Below the pieces are notes generated by a model. That model did no database searches, was not told the DNA's origin, and saw nothing but the letters and a program-made list of their open reading frames with translations. Below are positions 52,265 through 61,088 of a stretch of 64,000 nt of DNA, in pieces; within the stretch, counting starts at the first letter, position 1; the number at the start of each line of letters is the position of its first letter. This stretch comes from Bradyrhizobium yuanmingense (GTDB lineage Bacteria; Pseudomonadota; Alphaproteobacteria; Rhizobiales; Xanthobacteraceae), in contig NZ_FMAE01000007.1 in the NCBI RefSeq assembly GCF_900094575.1, positions 310,001 to 374,000 on the forward strand. Direction: 5' to 3'. Both the position numbers and the translations under genes were made by a program.

Positions 52265-54652
52265 GTGGCCGAGTTGCCTCCGGCGTCGACGCAACGAACA
52301 CCGGCCGTGCGAGCCGCAACCTCGCCCATGCTCACGGCCGGCGGCATCGTCCTAGCCATCGGAGCCCTCTATCTCGGCCGGGAAATCTTCGTTCCTTTTG
52401 CCCTTGCGATCCTGCTGAGCTTCGTTCTCACGCCCTTGGTCAATTGGCTGAGACGTTGGAAAGTGCCCCGCATTGCAGCGGTGCTAATTGCCGTTTCCAT
52501 TGCCTTTATCGTCGTCGCAGGGATCGCCTTGGTCGTTGGGCGCCAACTGGTCCAGCTCGCCAGCAACCTTCCCAATTATCAGACCACCATCACCGAGAAG
52601 ATACGCTCGTTGCAAAGCTCCGCGCCGGGCGGCGGGGTCGTCGACGCCGTTACCACGACGATGCAGGATCTCGGCAGAGAGATCTCGGGAGATGAGAAAA
52701 AGTCGGCGGCTGCATCCTCCCGGCTTGGCACCGGCAGTGAGAGTCGGGAGCCTGTCACCGTGCGGGTGGAGCCGCCACAGCCGAGACCGCTGGAGCTCAT
52801 TCGATCGGTCATAGGTCCTCTGCTGGCGCCGCTTGCGACTTCCGGGCTGGTCGTCATTTTCGTGATCTTCGTGCTGCTCGAGCGCGAAGACCTGCGTGAT
52901 CGATTCATCAAGTTGGCCGGAGCCGGTGATCTTCAGAAGAGTACTCAGGCCATCAACGATGCTGCCTCGCGGGTCAGCCGCTATCTGCTGATGCAGCTCG
53001 TTGTCAATCTGACTTACGGCGTGCCGATCGGTGTTGCACTCTACTTTGTTGGCGTGCCGAACGCGATTCTTTGGGGCTTGCTCGCAGCGGTACTTCGATT
53101 CATTCCCTACCTCGGTCCTTTCCTGGCTGCTATATTTCCCGTTGCCCTGGCCATCGCCGTCGATCCCGGCTGGACGATGCTGTTCTGGGTCGTCGGTTTG
53201 TTCGTTACGGCTGAACTCGTCAGCAACAATGTTGTCGAGCCTTGGCTTTACGGATCCAGCACCGGGCTGTCGTCCCTCGCAATTATCATCGCCGCGATCT
53301 TCTGGACGATGCTGTGGGGGCCCGTCGGGCTGTTTCTGGCGACACCTTTGACCGTCTGCCTCGTCGTCATGGGGCGCTACGTCCCGCAGTTGGAGTTCTT
53401 GGGCGTTCTGCTCGGCAGCGACCCTGTGCTCGCGCCGGAGGAGCAACTCTACCAGCGGTTATTGGCCGGCAACCTGGAGGAGGCGGTTGAGTTCGCCGAG
53501 AACTATGTCGACGAGTGTTCCTCACGCGAGCTGTACGACAACGTCGGAATTCCGGCGCTGCGCCTGGCGGAGAATGATCGTCAGCGCAGCAGCATCGACA
53601 CCAATTACCGGCGTCTCGTTGCGGATACGGCTATCTCGGTTGTCCGGGAGGTTGATGACCATATCCGCGAAAAAGCGAATGCAGTGGACGAGGGAAATCA
53701 CACCGCGCAGCGACCATGCGTCCTCTGTCTCGCTGGACGCACGGAGCTCGATCATGCAGCGGCGGAGATGCTCGCGCAGGTGCTCGAGGAGCGCACCATC
53801 GGCGCCAAGGTCTTGCCGCCGATCGCGGTCAGTCGGGGAGCATTGGAGCAACTCGATCTCCAGGGGGTCGACGTGGTGTGTCTGTCCTACTTTCACCCGC
53901 AGCCGCAGGTCTACGCCCGCTATGTCTTTCGTCGCCTGCGCCGTCGGGCTCCACAGGTGAAGCTTGCCGCCTGCTGCTGGAATTTGATCGCCGGAACGGA
54001 ACAGACGGGAGAGCTCAAGACCCAGATGGCGGCCGACGCGGCATTCGCCTCTCTCCAAGCATGCGTCGAGCAGGTTGAAGCATGGGTCGGTCGCGCGGCA
54101 GCTCTCGGCGATACGCCCCAGCTCACGGCCGACGCCGAACGTGCGCAGCTCGCCGCGCTGCGCGGACTTGGCTTGGACGCCTCGAAACGCCAGGACCTGG
54201 ATGAGGCCTCCAGAAAGGTCGCGCAAGCGTTCAACGTTCCGATCGCGCTGGTGACATTGGTCGATCATATTCAGCTAACCGCCGCTGAAGCCCGCGCCCA
54301 AGAAGTTCAAGCAGGTCTGCCGAGCAATCACGAGGGCTCCCTCGACGCGCATGTGATCGCTGCAGGCGATATGCTGGTTTCGGAGGATGTGACCGAAGAC
54401 CCGCGCTTCGCCGACGATCCGCATGTGCTGGAGCGAGGCATTCGCTTCTACGCGGGGGTCCCGCTCCGGACTTCATCCGGTCATGTTGTAGGCTGCCTTT
54501 GTGTGATCGATACTCAGCCGCGGGAGTTCACCGACCGGGATCGTGACCGCCTGCAGGAGATGGCGAAGCAATTGATGATCGATATCCAGAGCGCTCGAGT
54601 GGCCACAGGCGTCGAGTCGGATGGCTCGAGAGAGGTGCATCCCGCCCCCTAG
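52265..54652 (+). CDS. AI-2E-type permease fused to Rossmann-like and GAF domains
   Basis: A 795-aa fusion. Residues about 20-385 are an AI-2E/TqsA/PerM-type exporter with eight hydrophobic segments (LRFIPYLGPFLAAIFP and WGPVGLFLATPLTV are family motifs). Residues about 483-575 look like a B12-binding-type Rossmann domain (PCVLCLAGRTELDHAAAEML, VDVVCLSYFHPQP). Residues about 640-775 are a GAF domain (VTLVDH, DPRFADDP, IRFYAGVPLR, LCVIDTQPREF). GTG 52265 has GGAAAGG 8 nt upstream; the TTG at 52229 is less likely. The transported molecule is unknown, and the soluble half suggests a sensor or regulator. Confidence 0.85.
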   Translation: MAELPPASTQRTPAVRAATSPMLTAGGIVLAIGALYLGREIFVPFALAILLSFVLTPLVNWLRRWKVPRIAAVLIAVSIAFIVVAGIALVVGRQLVQLASNLPNYQTTITEKIRSLQSSAPGGGVVDAVTTTMQDLGREISGDEKKSAAASSRLGTGSESREPVTVRVEPPQPRPLELIRSVIGPLLAPLATSGLVVIFVIFVLLEREDLRDRFIKLAGAGDLQKSTQAINDAASRVSRYLLMQLVVNLTYGVPIGVALYFVGVPNAILWGLLAAVLRFIPYLGPFLAAIFPVALAIAVDPGWTMLFWVVGLFVTAELVSNNVVEPWLYGSSTGLSSLAIIIAAIFWTMLWGPVGLFLATPLTVCLVVMGRYVPQLEFLGVLLGSDPVLAPEEQLYQRLLAGNLEEAVEFAENYVDECSSRELYDNVGIPALRLAENDRQRSSIDTNYRRLVADTAISVVREVDDHIREKANAVDEGNHTAQRPCVLCLAGRTELDHAAAEMLAQVLEERTIGAKVLPPIAVSRGALEQLDLQGVDVVCLSYFHPQPQVYARYVFRRLRRRAPQVKLAACCWNLIAGTEQTGELKTQMAADAAFASLQACVEQVEAWVGRAAALGDTPQLTADAERAQLAALRGLGLDASKRQDLDEASRKVAQAFNVPIALVTLVDHIQLTAAEARAQEVQAGLPSNHEGSLDAHVIAAGDMLVSEDVTEDPRFADDPHVLERGIRFYAGVPLRTSSGHVVGCLCVIDTQPREFTDRDRDRLQEMAKQLMIDIQSARVATGVESDGSREVHPAP

Positions 54653-54691
54653 CGGAGAGGAAGCCGACCTTGCCGCTGACAGTGCGTGGCG

Positions 54692-56632
54692 CTAGCCGAA
54701 CAGCCGCATCAGCAGCGCCTTACCGACCGGGAGCGCCCTGACGCCCCGATAGGCCCGAACATATTCGCCGGCATAGAACGCCCTGATTGCATGCACGCGC
54801 GTGTCCATGCCTTCCGCGAACCGCACGGCAAATCCATCAATGGTCCGCCGCACCACGATGGCCGCAATCGAGCGGCCGTAGATCTGGCACTCGATCGTGC
54901 TCCCAGGCGCCGGCGGATCGGGATCGATTAGCCGCGCACCGGTGATGGAGATATCGGCGAGCCGCGCCAGATGCGACCTGCCGTCCTGGCGCAGCAGCAC
55001 CGGCTCGTTGCGATTGAAGCGCTCCGCCTTGCGCTTGCGCGGCTGCTCGATGCAGACGAAGCAGACCACGGTGAGGATGAACGCGTTGTAGAAGCTCCAG
55101 GCCAGCGCCAGTCCGCCATAGGCGATGTTCTCGCCGCGCTGCTGCAGGATGAAGGCATAAGCGATGGATGCGAGCGTGATGAAAAGTGCACAGCCGTAGA
55201 TGCGCAGCAGCGGCCATTCGACGAAGCGTCGGTCGCGGTCGCCGCCTTTCGCGGTGACCTTGAACTTGTGTCCCTTCGGCTTCAGCAGGCCGGTCGCCAC
55301 CGCCTTGAGCACGGCAGGCGCGGCAATCAGTTGGGAGACATCCGTCATCATTGCGAGCGAGCGGCCACGCGAAAGCCAGGCCATGCTGAGGCCGTTCCAG
55401 ACATAGAAGGGCAGAAAGACCCGCAACAGCTCGCTCAGATCGGCCCGCACCGCCTGGATGCCGAACAGCAGGAACAGCCAGGGCACCACAAGGCCCGCCA
55501 CTTTCGAGGTGTAGACCGCGGACCAGCTCATGAAGGCGTCGGCCAGCGAGAGGCGGTCGATGAAGGGCAGCTTCGAGTCCCGCGAGAGCGGTCCGCTGCG
55601 GCCGCGCACGATCTGCATCAAGCCGAGGCACCAGCGGGCGCGTTGGGTGATGTATTCCTTCAGCCCTTCCGGCGCGAGCCCGATCGTCAGGCGCTCGTTG
55701 AGATAGATCGTATTGAGTCCGCGTTCCTTGAGGCGCAGCGTGACGAGATAGTCTTCCGTCACCGAATCGGTCGGAAAGCCGCCGATCCGCATCAGTCCGG
55801 AATAGCGGATGAGGGAGGAGGTGCCGCAGCAGAACGCGACGCCCCAGGCGTCCTTGGCCGGCAGCAGGATGTCGAAGAAGAAGCGCTGCTCGTCGGGCCA
55901 GACGTCGGTCGCGGCGAGGTTGGTCTGGATCGGGTCGGGATTGATGAAGTGCTGCGGGGTCTGGACCACGCCGACCGACGCATCGTCCATGAGCGAGACG
56001 GTGCGCGCAAGGAAATCGGGCCGCGGCACGAAGTCCGCATCGAGAATGGCGACGAACTGCGGCCGCTCCGGCAGCGCCCCGACATGCCTCAGTGCGTGAT
56101 TGATGTTGCCTGCTTTGGCGTGCTGGTTGTCGGGCCGCGTCAGATAGTGGCAGCCGAGCTCGCCGGACAGCCGCCGCAGCCAGGGCCGTCTTCCGTCGTC
56201 GAGCACCCAGACGCGGTAATTGCCGTAGTCCATGCCCGTCGCGCCGATGATCGTACGCTCGAGGATCCCTCGTTCCTCGTTGTAGGTGCAGATGAAGACG
56301 TCGATCAGCGGTGCGCCCGGATCGGTGGTGCGGCCGTCGACCTTCGCTGCGCCGGTGCGGTCGCGCGTCCGGCTCAGGAACAGCAGCGACAACGCGACCG
56401 CGACGAGCGAGGCCGCCTCCAGCAGCATGAAGGGGTAGCCGATCACGGCATCGACGGTCAGGCGCGGCGGCGGAAGCGTCGACATGATCCGCCAATAGAG
56501 ATAGCGCAGCAGCAAGGTCACCGAGACAATGGCCAGGAACGAGCGTGCCATCGTGCTGTCGCGCCTCAGCAGCGGTACGATAGCCATGAAGGCGCCGAGC
56601 GCGATCAGGCCGGGCGTCAGCGCCGCCGTCAC
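54692..56632 (-). CDS. BcsA/BgsA-like GT2 polysaccharide synthase with PilZ domain
   Basis: A 646-aa processive membrane glycosyltransferase. The catalytic set is complete: DDG at 145-147, DAD at 198-200, TED at 292-294 and QRARW at 330-334, with FKVTAKGG at 457-464 as in cellulose synthases. Membrane helices flank the catalytic domain. At the C-terminus is a PilZ-like c-di-GMP site: R534-x3-R538 and D560-x-S-x2-G565. GTG start, overlapping the stop of the HlyD-like gene by 4 nt. The polymer may be a beta-glucan; no BcsB, BcsC or endoglucanase gene is present. Confidence 0.87.
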   Translation of the reverse strand: MTAALTPGLIALGAFMAIVPLLRRDSTMARSFLAIVSVTLLLRYLYWRIMSTLPPPRLTVDAVIGYPFMLLEAASLVAVALSLLFLSRTRDRTGAAKVDGRTTDPGAPLIDVFICTYNEERGILERTIIGATGMDYGNYRVWVLDDGRRPWLRRLSGELGCHYLTRPDNQHAKAGNINHALRHVGALPERPQFVAILDADFVPRPDFLARTVSLMDDASVGVVQTPQHFINPDPIQTNLAATDVWPDEQRFFFDILLPAKDAWGVAFCCGTSSLIRYSGLMRIGGFPTDSVTEDYLVTLRLKERGLNTIYLNERLTIGLAPEGLKEYITQRARWCLGLMQIVRGRSGPLSRDSKLPFIDRLSLADAFMSWSAVYTSKVAGLVVPWLFLLFGIQAVRADLSELLRVFLPFYVWNGLSMAWLSRGRSLAMMTDVSQLIAAPAVLKAVATGLLKPKGHKFKVTAKGGDRDRRFVEWPLLRIYGCALFITLASIAYAFILQQRGENIAYGGLALAWSFYNAFILTVVCFVCIEQPRKRKAERFNRNEPVLLRQDGRSHLARLADISITGARLIDPDPPAPGSTIECQIYGRSIAAIVVRRTIDGFAVRFAEGMDTRVHAIRAFYAGEYVRAYRGVRALPVGKALLMRLFG

Positions 56633-57975
56633 GGTGCGGTCTCGTGCCGTGCAAACACCACGCGGCCGGTGCGGCCGACCGTGCAGGCGCGAGCTGCGGC
56701 ATCGCGCGAGGCCACGGTCACACGATAGGGCTCCTTGCTCAGCGCATCCGGATTGATGGCGAGATTGGCCGGCGCGCCGGCAGCGCCGGTCAGGTTGACC
56801 ACGGTGCCGGAGATCGGCTCGCCGCCGTCATTGGGCTCGAACGTCGCGTGGTCGCCGAGCTGCAGGCGGTTGTAGACGTTCTCGGTGACATTGGCGGTGA
56901 TCACGGCGCCGCTGCAATCGAGCACTTTGAGCAACGGCTGGCCTGCCTGCACGTCCTCGCCCGGCGATGTCATCATTTCCCAGACGCGGCCTGCGACGGG
57001 TGTCGTAATGTTGGCTTCGGTGAGATCCGCGAACCGGACCTCCTCGACGATGATCTCGTTGGCGAGCCAGGCGATCTCCGTGTCGGTGCGCGCGAGATCG
57101 GCCTCGAGGTCGCCGGCACGCTGGCGCATCTCTTCCTCGCGCTGAACCGAGCTTGGCCGGTCGTTGTAGCTGTCGCCGAGGAAGGATCCGTTCCGTGCCG
57201 CGGCGAGCTCGACCTTGGCCGCGTCCAGCCGCTTGCGCGCACCGAGCTCGGTCTGTTGCGACACCGAGAGCTCGCGCGTCAGACGTGCCAGTTCGACGGT
57301 CGAGACATTGCCCGATTTTGCCAGCGAGGAGGCGCGCTCGACGGCGGCACTGGCCTCGTCCCGCCGCGCCGCCGCAGCCTCGATCGAGGTCTGGATCTCC
57401 GCGATGCGGGCCTCGAGCTGGAGCACGCGTCCGTCGCGAAATAGCGCGGCCTGCCGCGCCAGATCCTTTTGTGCCGCCTGCGCCGAAGCGAGCTTCGCCG
57501 CAAGGCTCGGCCGTTCATTCTCCAGGCGCGATTTCTGCCGCCGGAGATCGTCGAGCCGGGTGCGATCGCCGCGCGAGTTGAAGACGCGCAGGACGACGGT
57601 CCCGGCTTCGAGCTTGGCCTGGTCAGTGACGCGCTGGGCGGCTGCGACGCGGCCACCGATCGGAGTCCGCAAGGTGACGAGGCGGGAATTCAGCACGGCT
57701 TCGACGCTCGAATTTTCCCAGATCGCCCGCAGCGGCAGCCAGCCGAACACGGCGACGATGGCGAGCCCGATCGCGACCTTGGCGCCGCGCCGCAGATACG
57801 GCCAGCGGCGCCCCGATTCTTGCCCGCTCTGCGTCGTGGAAGCATGGTCGGACTCGTCATTGGTGAAGAGGTGCTCGTGCAGGGAGTCTTGCAAACCCTT
57901 CGCATCAGTTCTGGCGTCGTGAGGAGGGGGGGCGGATGAGGGGGCGACGGAGGCGGCGCTCGAGCGGTCTACCAT
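56629..57975 (-). CDS. HlyD-family membrane-fusion protein, BgsB/Alg44-like
   Basis: A 448-aa protein with a cytoplasmic N-terminal segment of about 65 residues, one membrane helix (AKVAIGLAIVAVFGWLPL), then a lipoyl-like half, a long coiled-coil hairpin (about 135-300) and the second half (ANITTPVAGRVWEMMTSPGEDV). It is coupled to the synthase gene by a 4-nt overlap and should help move the polymer across the periplasm. No PilZ domain is seen here, unlike Alg44. Start ATG 57975 has AAGGTG upstream; GTG 57984 is the alternative. Confidence 0.85.
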   Translation of the reverse strand: MVDRSSAASVAPSSAPPPHDARTDAKGLQDSLHEHLFTNDESDHASTTQSGQESGRRWPYLRRGAKVAIGLAIVAVFGWLPLRAIWENSSVEAVLNSRLVTLRTPIGGRVAAAQRVTDQAKLEAGTVVLRVFNSRGDRTRLDDLRRQKSRLENERPSLAAKLASAQAAQKDLARQAALFRDGRVLQLEARIAEIQTSIEAAAARRDEASAAVERASSLAKSGNVSTVELARLTRELSVSQQTELGARKRLDAAKVELAAARNGSFLGDSYNDRPSSVQREEEMRQRAGDLEADLARTDTEIAWLANEIIVEEVRFADLTEANITTPVAGRVWEMMTSPGEDVQAGQPLLKVLDCSGAVITANVTENVYNRLQLGDHATFEPNDGGEPISGTVVNLTGAAGAPANLAINPDALSKEPYRVTVASRDAAARACTVGRTGRVVFARHETAP

Positions 57976-58186
57976 GGCGGTCACCTTGCTGACGGGAGGC
58001 CAACGGGAACCCGGTCAATGCACAAGGCCAATGCCGCGTGCCCGGTTACCGCGAGTTATGCGGAAATTGCGCTTTCCAGGTTGCTAAGCCTCCGCGTGTG
58101 TTTTTGCGCAAATCCCGGTCAAGCTTTAGTGGCGGCGGAAAGGCTGGCTGGTGCCGCTGGCGTCTGCGGCTCCACGACGCACGAAC

Positions 58187-58214
58187 CTTGCAGCCGGCGG
58201 CCGCATTCATACTT
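58187..58214 (+). promoter_or_regulatory. Candidate heat-shock (RpoH) promoter of htpX
   Basis: CTTG at 58187, a 17-nt spacer, then CATACTT at 58208 resembles the alphaproteobacterial RpoH consensus. It lies about 50 bp before the htpX start. The rest of the 287-bp divergent gap shows nothing else certain. Confidence 0.4.
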
Positions 58215-58262
58215 CGAAGGTGCCGGCCAGAGGTTCGCCCGCGGCCGCCCTAGGAGACGGCC

Positions 58263-59201
58263 ATGAACTATTTTCGTACCGCAATGCTGCTCGCTGGCCT
58301 GACCGCCCTGTTCATGGGCGTCGGCTATCTGATCGGAGGCGCCTCGGGCGCCATGATCGCGCTCGTCATTGCCGCCGCAACCAACCTCTTCACCTACTGG
58401 AACTCCGACCGCATGGTGCTGTCGATGTACGGCGCCCATGAGGTCGATCGTTCGACCGCGCCGGAGCTGGTCGGCCTCGTCGCCGAGCTTGCGGGCCGTG
58501 CCGGCCTGCCGATGCCGCGCGTGTTCGTGATGGATGAGATCCAGCCCAACGCGTTCGCCACCGGCCGCAATCCGGAAAACGCCGCGGTCGCCGTCACCAC
58601 CGGTCTGATGAACCAGCTCAGCCGCGAGGAGCTCGCCGGCGTGATTGCGCACGAGCTCGCGCATATCAAGCATCACGACACGCTGCTGATGACGATCACC
58701 GCGACCATCGCCGGTGCGATCTCGATGCTGGCGCAGTTCGGCATGTTCTTCGGTGGCAATCGCGACAACAACAGCGGTCCGGGCATCGTCGGCTCGATCC
58801 TCTTGATGATCCTCGCTCCGCTCGGTGCCATGCTGGTGCAGATGGCGATCAGCCGGACCCGCGAATATGCCGCCGACAATCTCGGTGCGCGCATCGTGGG
58901 GCAACCTATGTGGCTGGCCTCTGCGCTGGTGAAGATCGAGGGCGCTGCGCACCAGGTCCCGAACTACGAGGCCGAGCGAAACCCAGCGACCGCGCACATG
59001 TTCATCATCAATCCGCTGTCGGGCCACGGGGTGGACAACCTGTTCGCCACCCACCCCTCGACGCAGAACCGCGTCGCCGCGCTCCAGCAACTGGCGGCCG
59101 AGCTCGGCGCGCGCGCGGCGCCGTCGGTCGGCGCCAACGAGAACTATCCACCGCGCGGGCCGTGGGGCCGCTCCTCCTCACGTCGTAGTCCCTGGGGCTG
59201 A
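58263..59201 (+). CDS. htpX: Membrane zinc metalloprotease HtpX
   Basis: A 312-aa inner-membrane protease that degrades misfolded membrane proteins. Two N-terminal helices (about 5-25 and 28-45), the zinc site HELAH at 130-134, two further helices (about 140-160, 172-193) and the downstream TREYAAD with the third ligand Glu are all present. The tail is proline- and serine-rich. GGAGA lies upstream of ATG 58263. Divergent from the polysaccharide genes. Confidence 0.95.
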   Translation: MNYFRTAMLLAGLTALFMGVGYLIGGASGAMIALVIAAATNLFTYWNSDRMVLSMYGAHEVDRSTAPELVGLVAELAGRAGLPMPRVFVMDEIQPNAFATGRNPENAAVAVTTGLMNQLSREELAGVIAHELAHIKHHDTLLMTITATIAGAISMLAQFGMFFGGNRDNNSGPGIVGSILLMILAPLGAMLVQMAISRTREYAADNLGARIVGQPMWLASALVKIEGAAHQVPNYEAERNPATAHMFIINPLSGHGVDNLFATHPSTQNRVAALQQLAAELGARAAPSVGANENYPPRGPWGRSSSRRSPWG

Positions 59202-59336
59202 CGGAGCCGGCAAGGATTGCGTCTGGCTTTGTGATCTGGCGCACACAGGGGGGTCCCCAACCAGTGTTAACTCCTCGGCGTGACCATTCCTTCGAAAGGG
59301 GATGGGTGGCTGGCGCGCTGCCGGCCACCGTCGAAG

Positions 59337-59978
59337 ATGACCAGAATTGCCGTACCATTGCTGATCGTCCTTTGCGTGCTCGTCGGCTTGTCCACGCACA
59401 TGGTCGTCAATTGCGGCGACGAGGATGATCCCGACATCTGCTCGGCCGTGATCGGCTTCTCGCCGCTGCGCGGCTCGCTGATCGCCTTCGCCTATGCGGG
59501 ACGTGGACGGATCGCGCTGCGTCACGGCGACTTCAAGCGGGCGATCGCCGATTTCGACGAGGCCATCCACCTCAATCCCAACCGCGCTTCGCTCTATCGC
59601 GACCGGGCGCTGGCGCGCCGGCAGAACGGCGACTTCGAGCTTGCCATTGCGGATTACGACGAGGCGATCGCGCACGATCCCAAGCGCGCGGCACCTTATC
59701 ACCAGCGCGGTCTCGCGCTCGCCGCAATGGGCGATCTCGACCGCGCCATCCTGAGCTACAGCACGGCGGTCCGCCTCGACCCCACCGATGCGCAGGCCCG
59801 TCTCGACCGCGGCCTTGCGTTCCTCGCCCGCGGCCAAACGGACGACGCCCGCGCCGATTTCGAGGCCGCGCTGGCGCTGCCCGCCGGCAAGGACGGTCGC
59901 GCGCGAGAGGCCGCGCGCGCCAAGCTCGCGGAACTCGCCAGCGCCGAGCCGACACTGGTGGCCGCGCCGCGAAGATGA
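59337..59978 (+). CDS. TPR-repeat protein with N-terminal membrane anchor
   Basis: A 213-aa protein with a hydrophobic N-terminus (IAVPLLIVLCVLVGLS) acting as signal or anchor, a short Cys-containing stretch (NCGDEDDPDIC), and about four tetratricopeptide repeats from residue 55 to 175 (for example GDFKRAIADFDEAIHLNP and GDLDRAILSYSTAVRLDP). It should be a periplasmic protein-protein scaffold. Start ATG 59337 is before the hydrophobic segment; GTG 59280 is an alternative with no ribosome site. Confidence 0.85.
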   Translation: MTRIAVPLLIVLCVLVGLSTHMVVNCGDEDDPDICSAVIGFSPLRGSLIAFAYAGRGRIALRHGDFKRAIADFDEAIHLNPNRASLYRDRALARRQNGDFELAIADYDEAIAHDPKRAAPYHQRGLALAAMGDLDRAILSYSTAVRLDPTDAQARLDRGLAFLARGQTDDARADFEAALALPAGKDGRAREAARAKLAELASAEPTLVAAPRR

Positions 59979-60006
59979 GGGAAGTCTCTCCGCGAAGCCC
60001 GGAAAG

Positions 60007-60100
60007 CGTAGGGTGGGCAAAGGCGCACTTCGCGCCGTGCCCACGATCTTCTCAATACGACAACAGACGCGTGGGCACGCTTCGCTTTGCCCACCCTACG
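60007..60100. repeat. Intergenic palindromic repeat, family C copy 3
   Basis: CGTAGGGTGGGCAAAG at the left and CTTTGCCCACCCTACG at the right, with inner GGCGCACTTCGCGCC and GGGCACGCTTCGC pieces. It follows the TPR gene by 28 bp. Confidence 0.92.
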
Positions 60101-60206
60101 ATGCTTCTGTAGGACAGGTCGCTTGCCGCATAGCGGCGAGATCGGTGAGAGATGCGGAAAGCGAGACTGTCGCGGCTGCCTGCTGCGCGTATAAACCAGT
60201 TCAACA

Positions 60207-60228
60207 AGTATTGAGTTGGATCAATACT
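60207..60228. promoter_or_regulatory. FixK/FNR-like box
   Basis: AGTATTGA-GTTGGA-TCAATACT is a perfect 8-bp dyad with a 6-nt centre. Its core TTGA-N6-TCAA (60211-60224) fits the FixK2 consensus of Bradyrhizobium. Its centre lies 60 bp before the DUF3551 start codon, suitable for a class II activator site. Confidence 0.6.
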
Positions 60229-60277
60229 GGCAGGGTCCAGAGTGCATCCATGTCGTGCGCCCCTGGAGGAGCTTCCA

Positions 60278-60670
60278 ATGTACAAATGGGCTTTGACGAT
60301 TCTGACCGTGAGTATCGCCCTGACAGCGGGAGATGCCCGGGCCCAAAGATATGACCCCGCTTATCCCGTTTGCTTGAACGTCATTTCTCGCGGAATGACG
60401 CCATACTACCGGTGCAGCTTCACGACGATGGACCAATGCAGGGCGTCGGCAAACGGCCAGATGTGCGTCCTCAATCCCTACTACGCCGGTCCTCCAGCGA
60501 GAGGAAACGCTCGGCGGCATCATCGCCAGACCTACGCGCCACCGAGGCCGCCGGTCCAGTACCGGGCGGTACCCTATAATCACTTCAATGAACCCTATTA
60601 TGGGGCATCCCAAGGTTACGCGCCTGGCGAGAAAGAGCGCTTTCTCCAAAGTGTGAGGCAATACATGTGA
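60278..60670 (+). CDS. Exported DUF3551 family protein
   Basis: A 130-aa protein with a signal peptide (about 1-22, ending DARAQ) and a Cys-containing core (YPVCLNV, YYRCSFTTMDQC, MCVLNPYY) matching the DUF3551 pattern of four cysteines, common and multi-copy in Bradyrhizobium. The rest is rich in Tyr, Pro and Arg. GGAGGA lies 7 nt before ATG 60278. Function unknown. The upstream FixK-like box suggests expression under low oxygen. Confidence 0.83.
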   Translation: MYKWALTILTVSIALTAGDARAQRYDPAYPVCLNVISRGMTPYYRCSFTTMDQCRASANGQMCVLNPYYAGPPARGNARRHHRQTYAPPRPPVQYRAVPYNHFNEPYYGASQGYAPGEKERFLQSVRQYM

Positions 60671-60868
60671 GGGATGTCGCTCGACTGTTCGACCAGCCCA
60701 TGCCTGGGGCGGAGGAATCGTTGAGGTCGCGGCCGGCCCGATTGCGGCGGCCGCGAGGGAGCGCGTCGCAAACGCGCAACGCGGCGATCCGATCAAGCCG
60801 GAGATAATTGGGAGACAGGCCGGCGAGCCTCCAGATCGCCAATCCCGTAGCGGCGATCGGTTCAACGG
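60671..60868. other. Intergenic stretch without recognised features
   Basis: Nothing that I can identify lies here: no coding frame with family similarity, no hairpin with a T-run. It is bounded by the DUF3551 stop codon and the MITE-like element. Confidence 0.5.
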
Positions 60869-61078
60869 CAGGGCTATCGCATTTGGGAGTTTTTCCTTGC
60901 GGCCATCCTTCGAGACGCCCGCTTTGGCGGGCTCCTCAGGATGAGGGCGGAATGCGCGGCAGCAGTTTCAACGAGCACCGATGCTGATTAGCCTCATCCT
61001 GAGGAGGCGCGTCAGCGCCGTCTCGAAGGACGAGGCGCGTGCGCAGGCCGCCGCCGCAAGTCATATGCGATAGCCCTG
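60869..61078. mobile_element. MITE-like non-coding element with 14-bp terminal inverted repeats
   Basis: The ends are CAGGGCTATCGCAT (60869-60882) and its exact inverse ATGCGATAGCCCTG (61065-61078). Inside, CCATCCTTCGAGACG with CTCCTCAGGATGAGG pairs with CCTCATCCTGAGGAGG and CGTCTCGAAGGACG, each arm holding its own small hairpin. No coding frame of note. No clear target-site duplication is seen. Confidence 0.7.
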
Positions 61079-61088
61079 GGTGCAACGA

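Noticed and set aside
60869..61078. Insertion sequence with transposase
   Set aside because: The element has inverted ends but only 210 bp and no transposase frame, so it is listed as MITE-like only.
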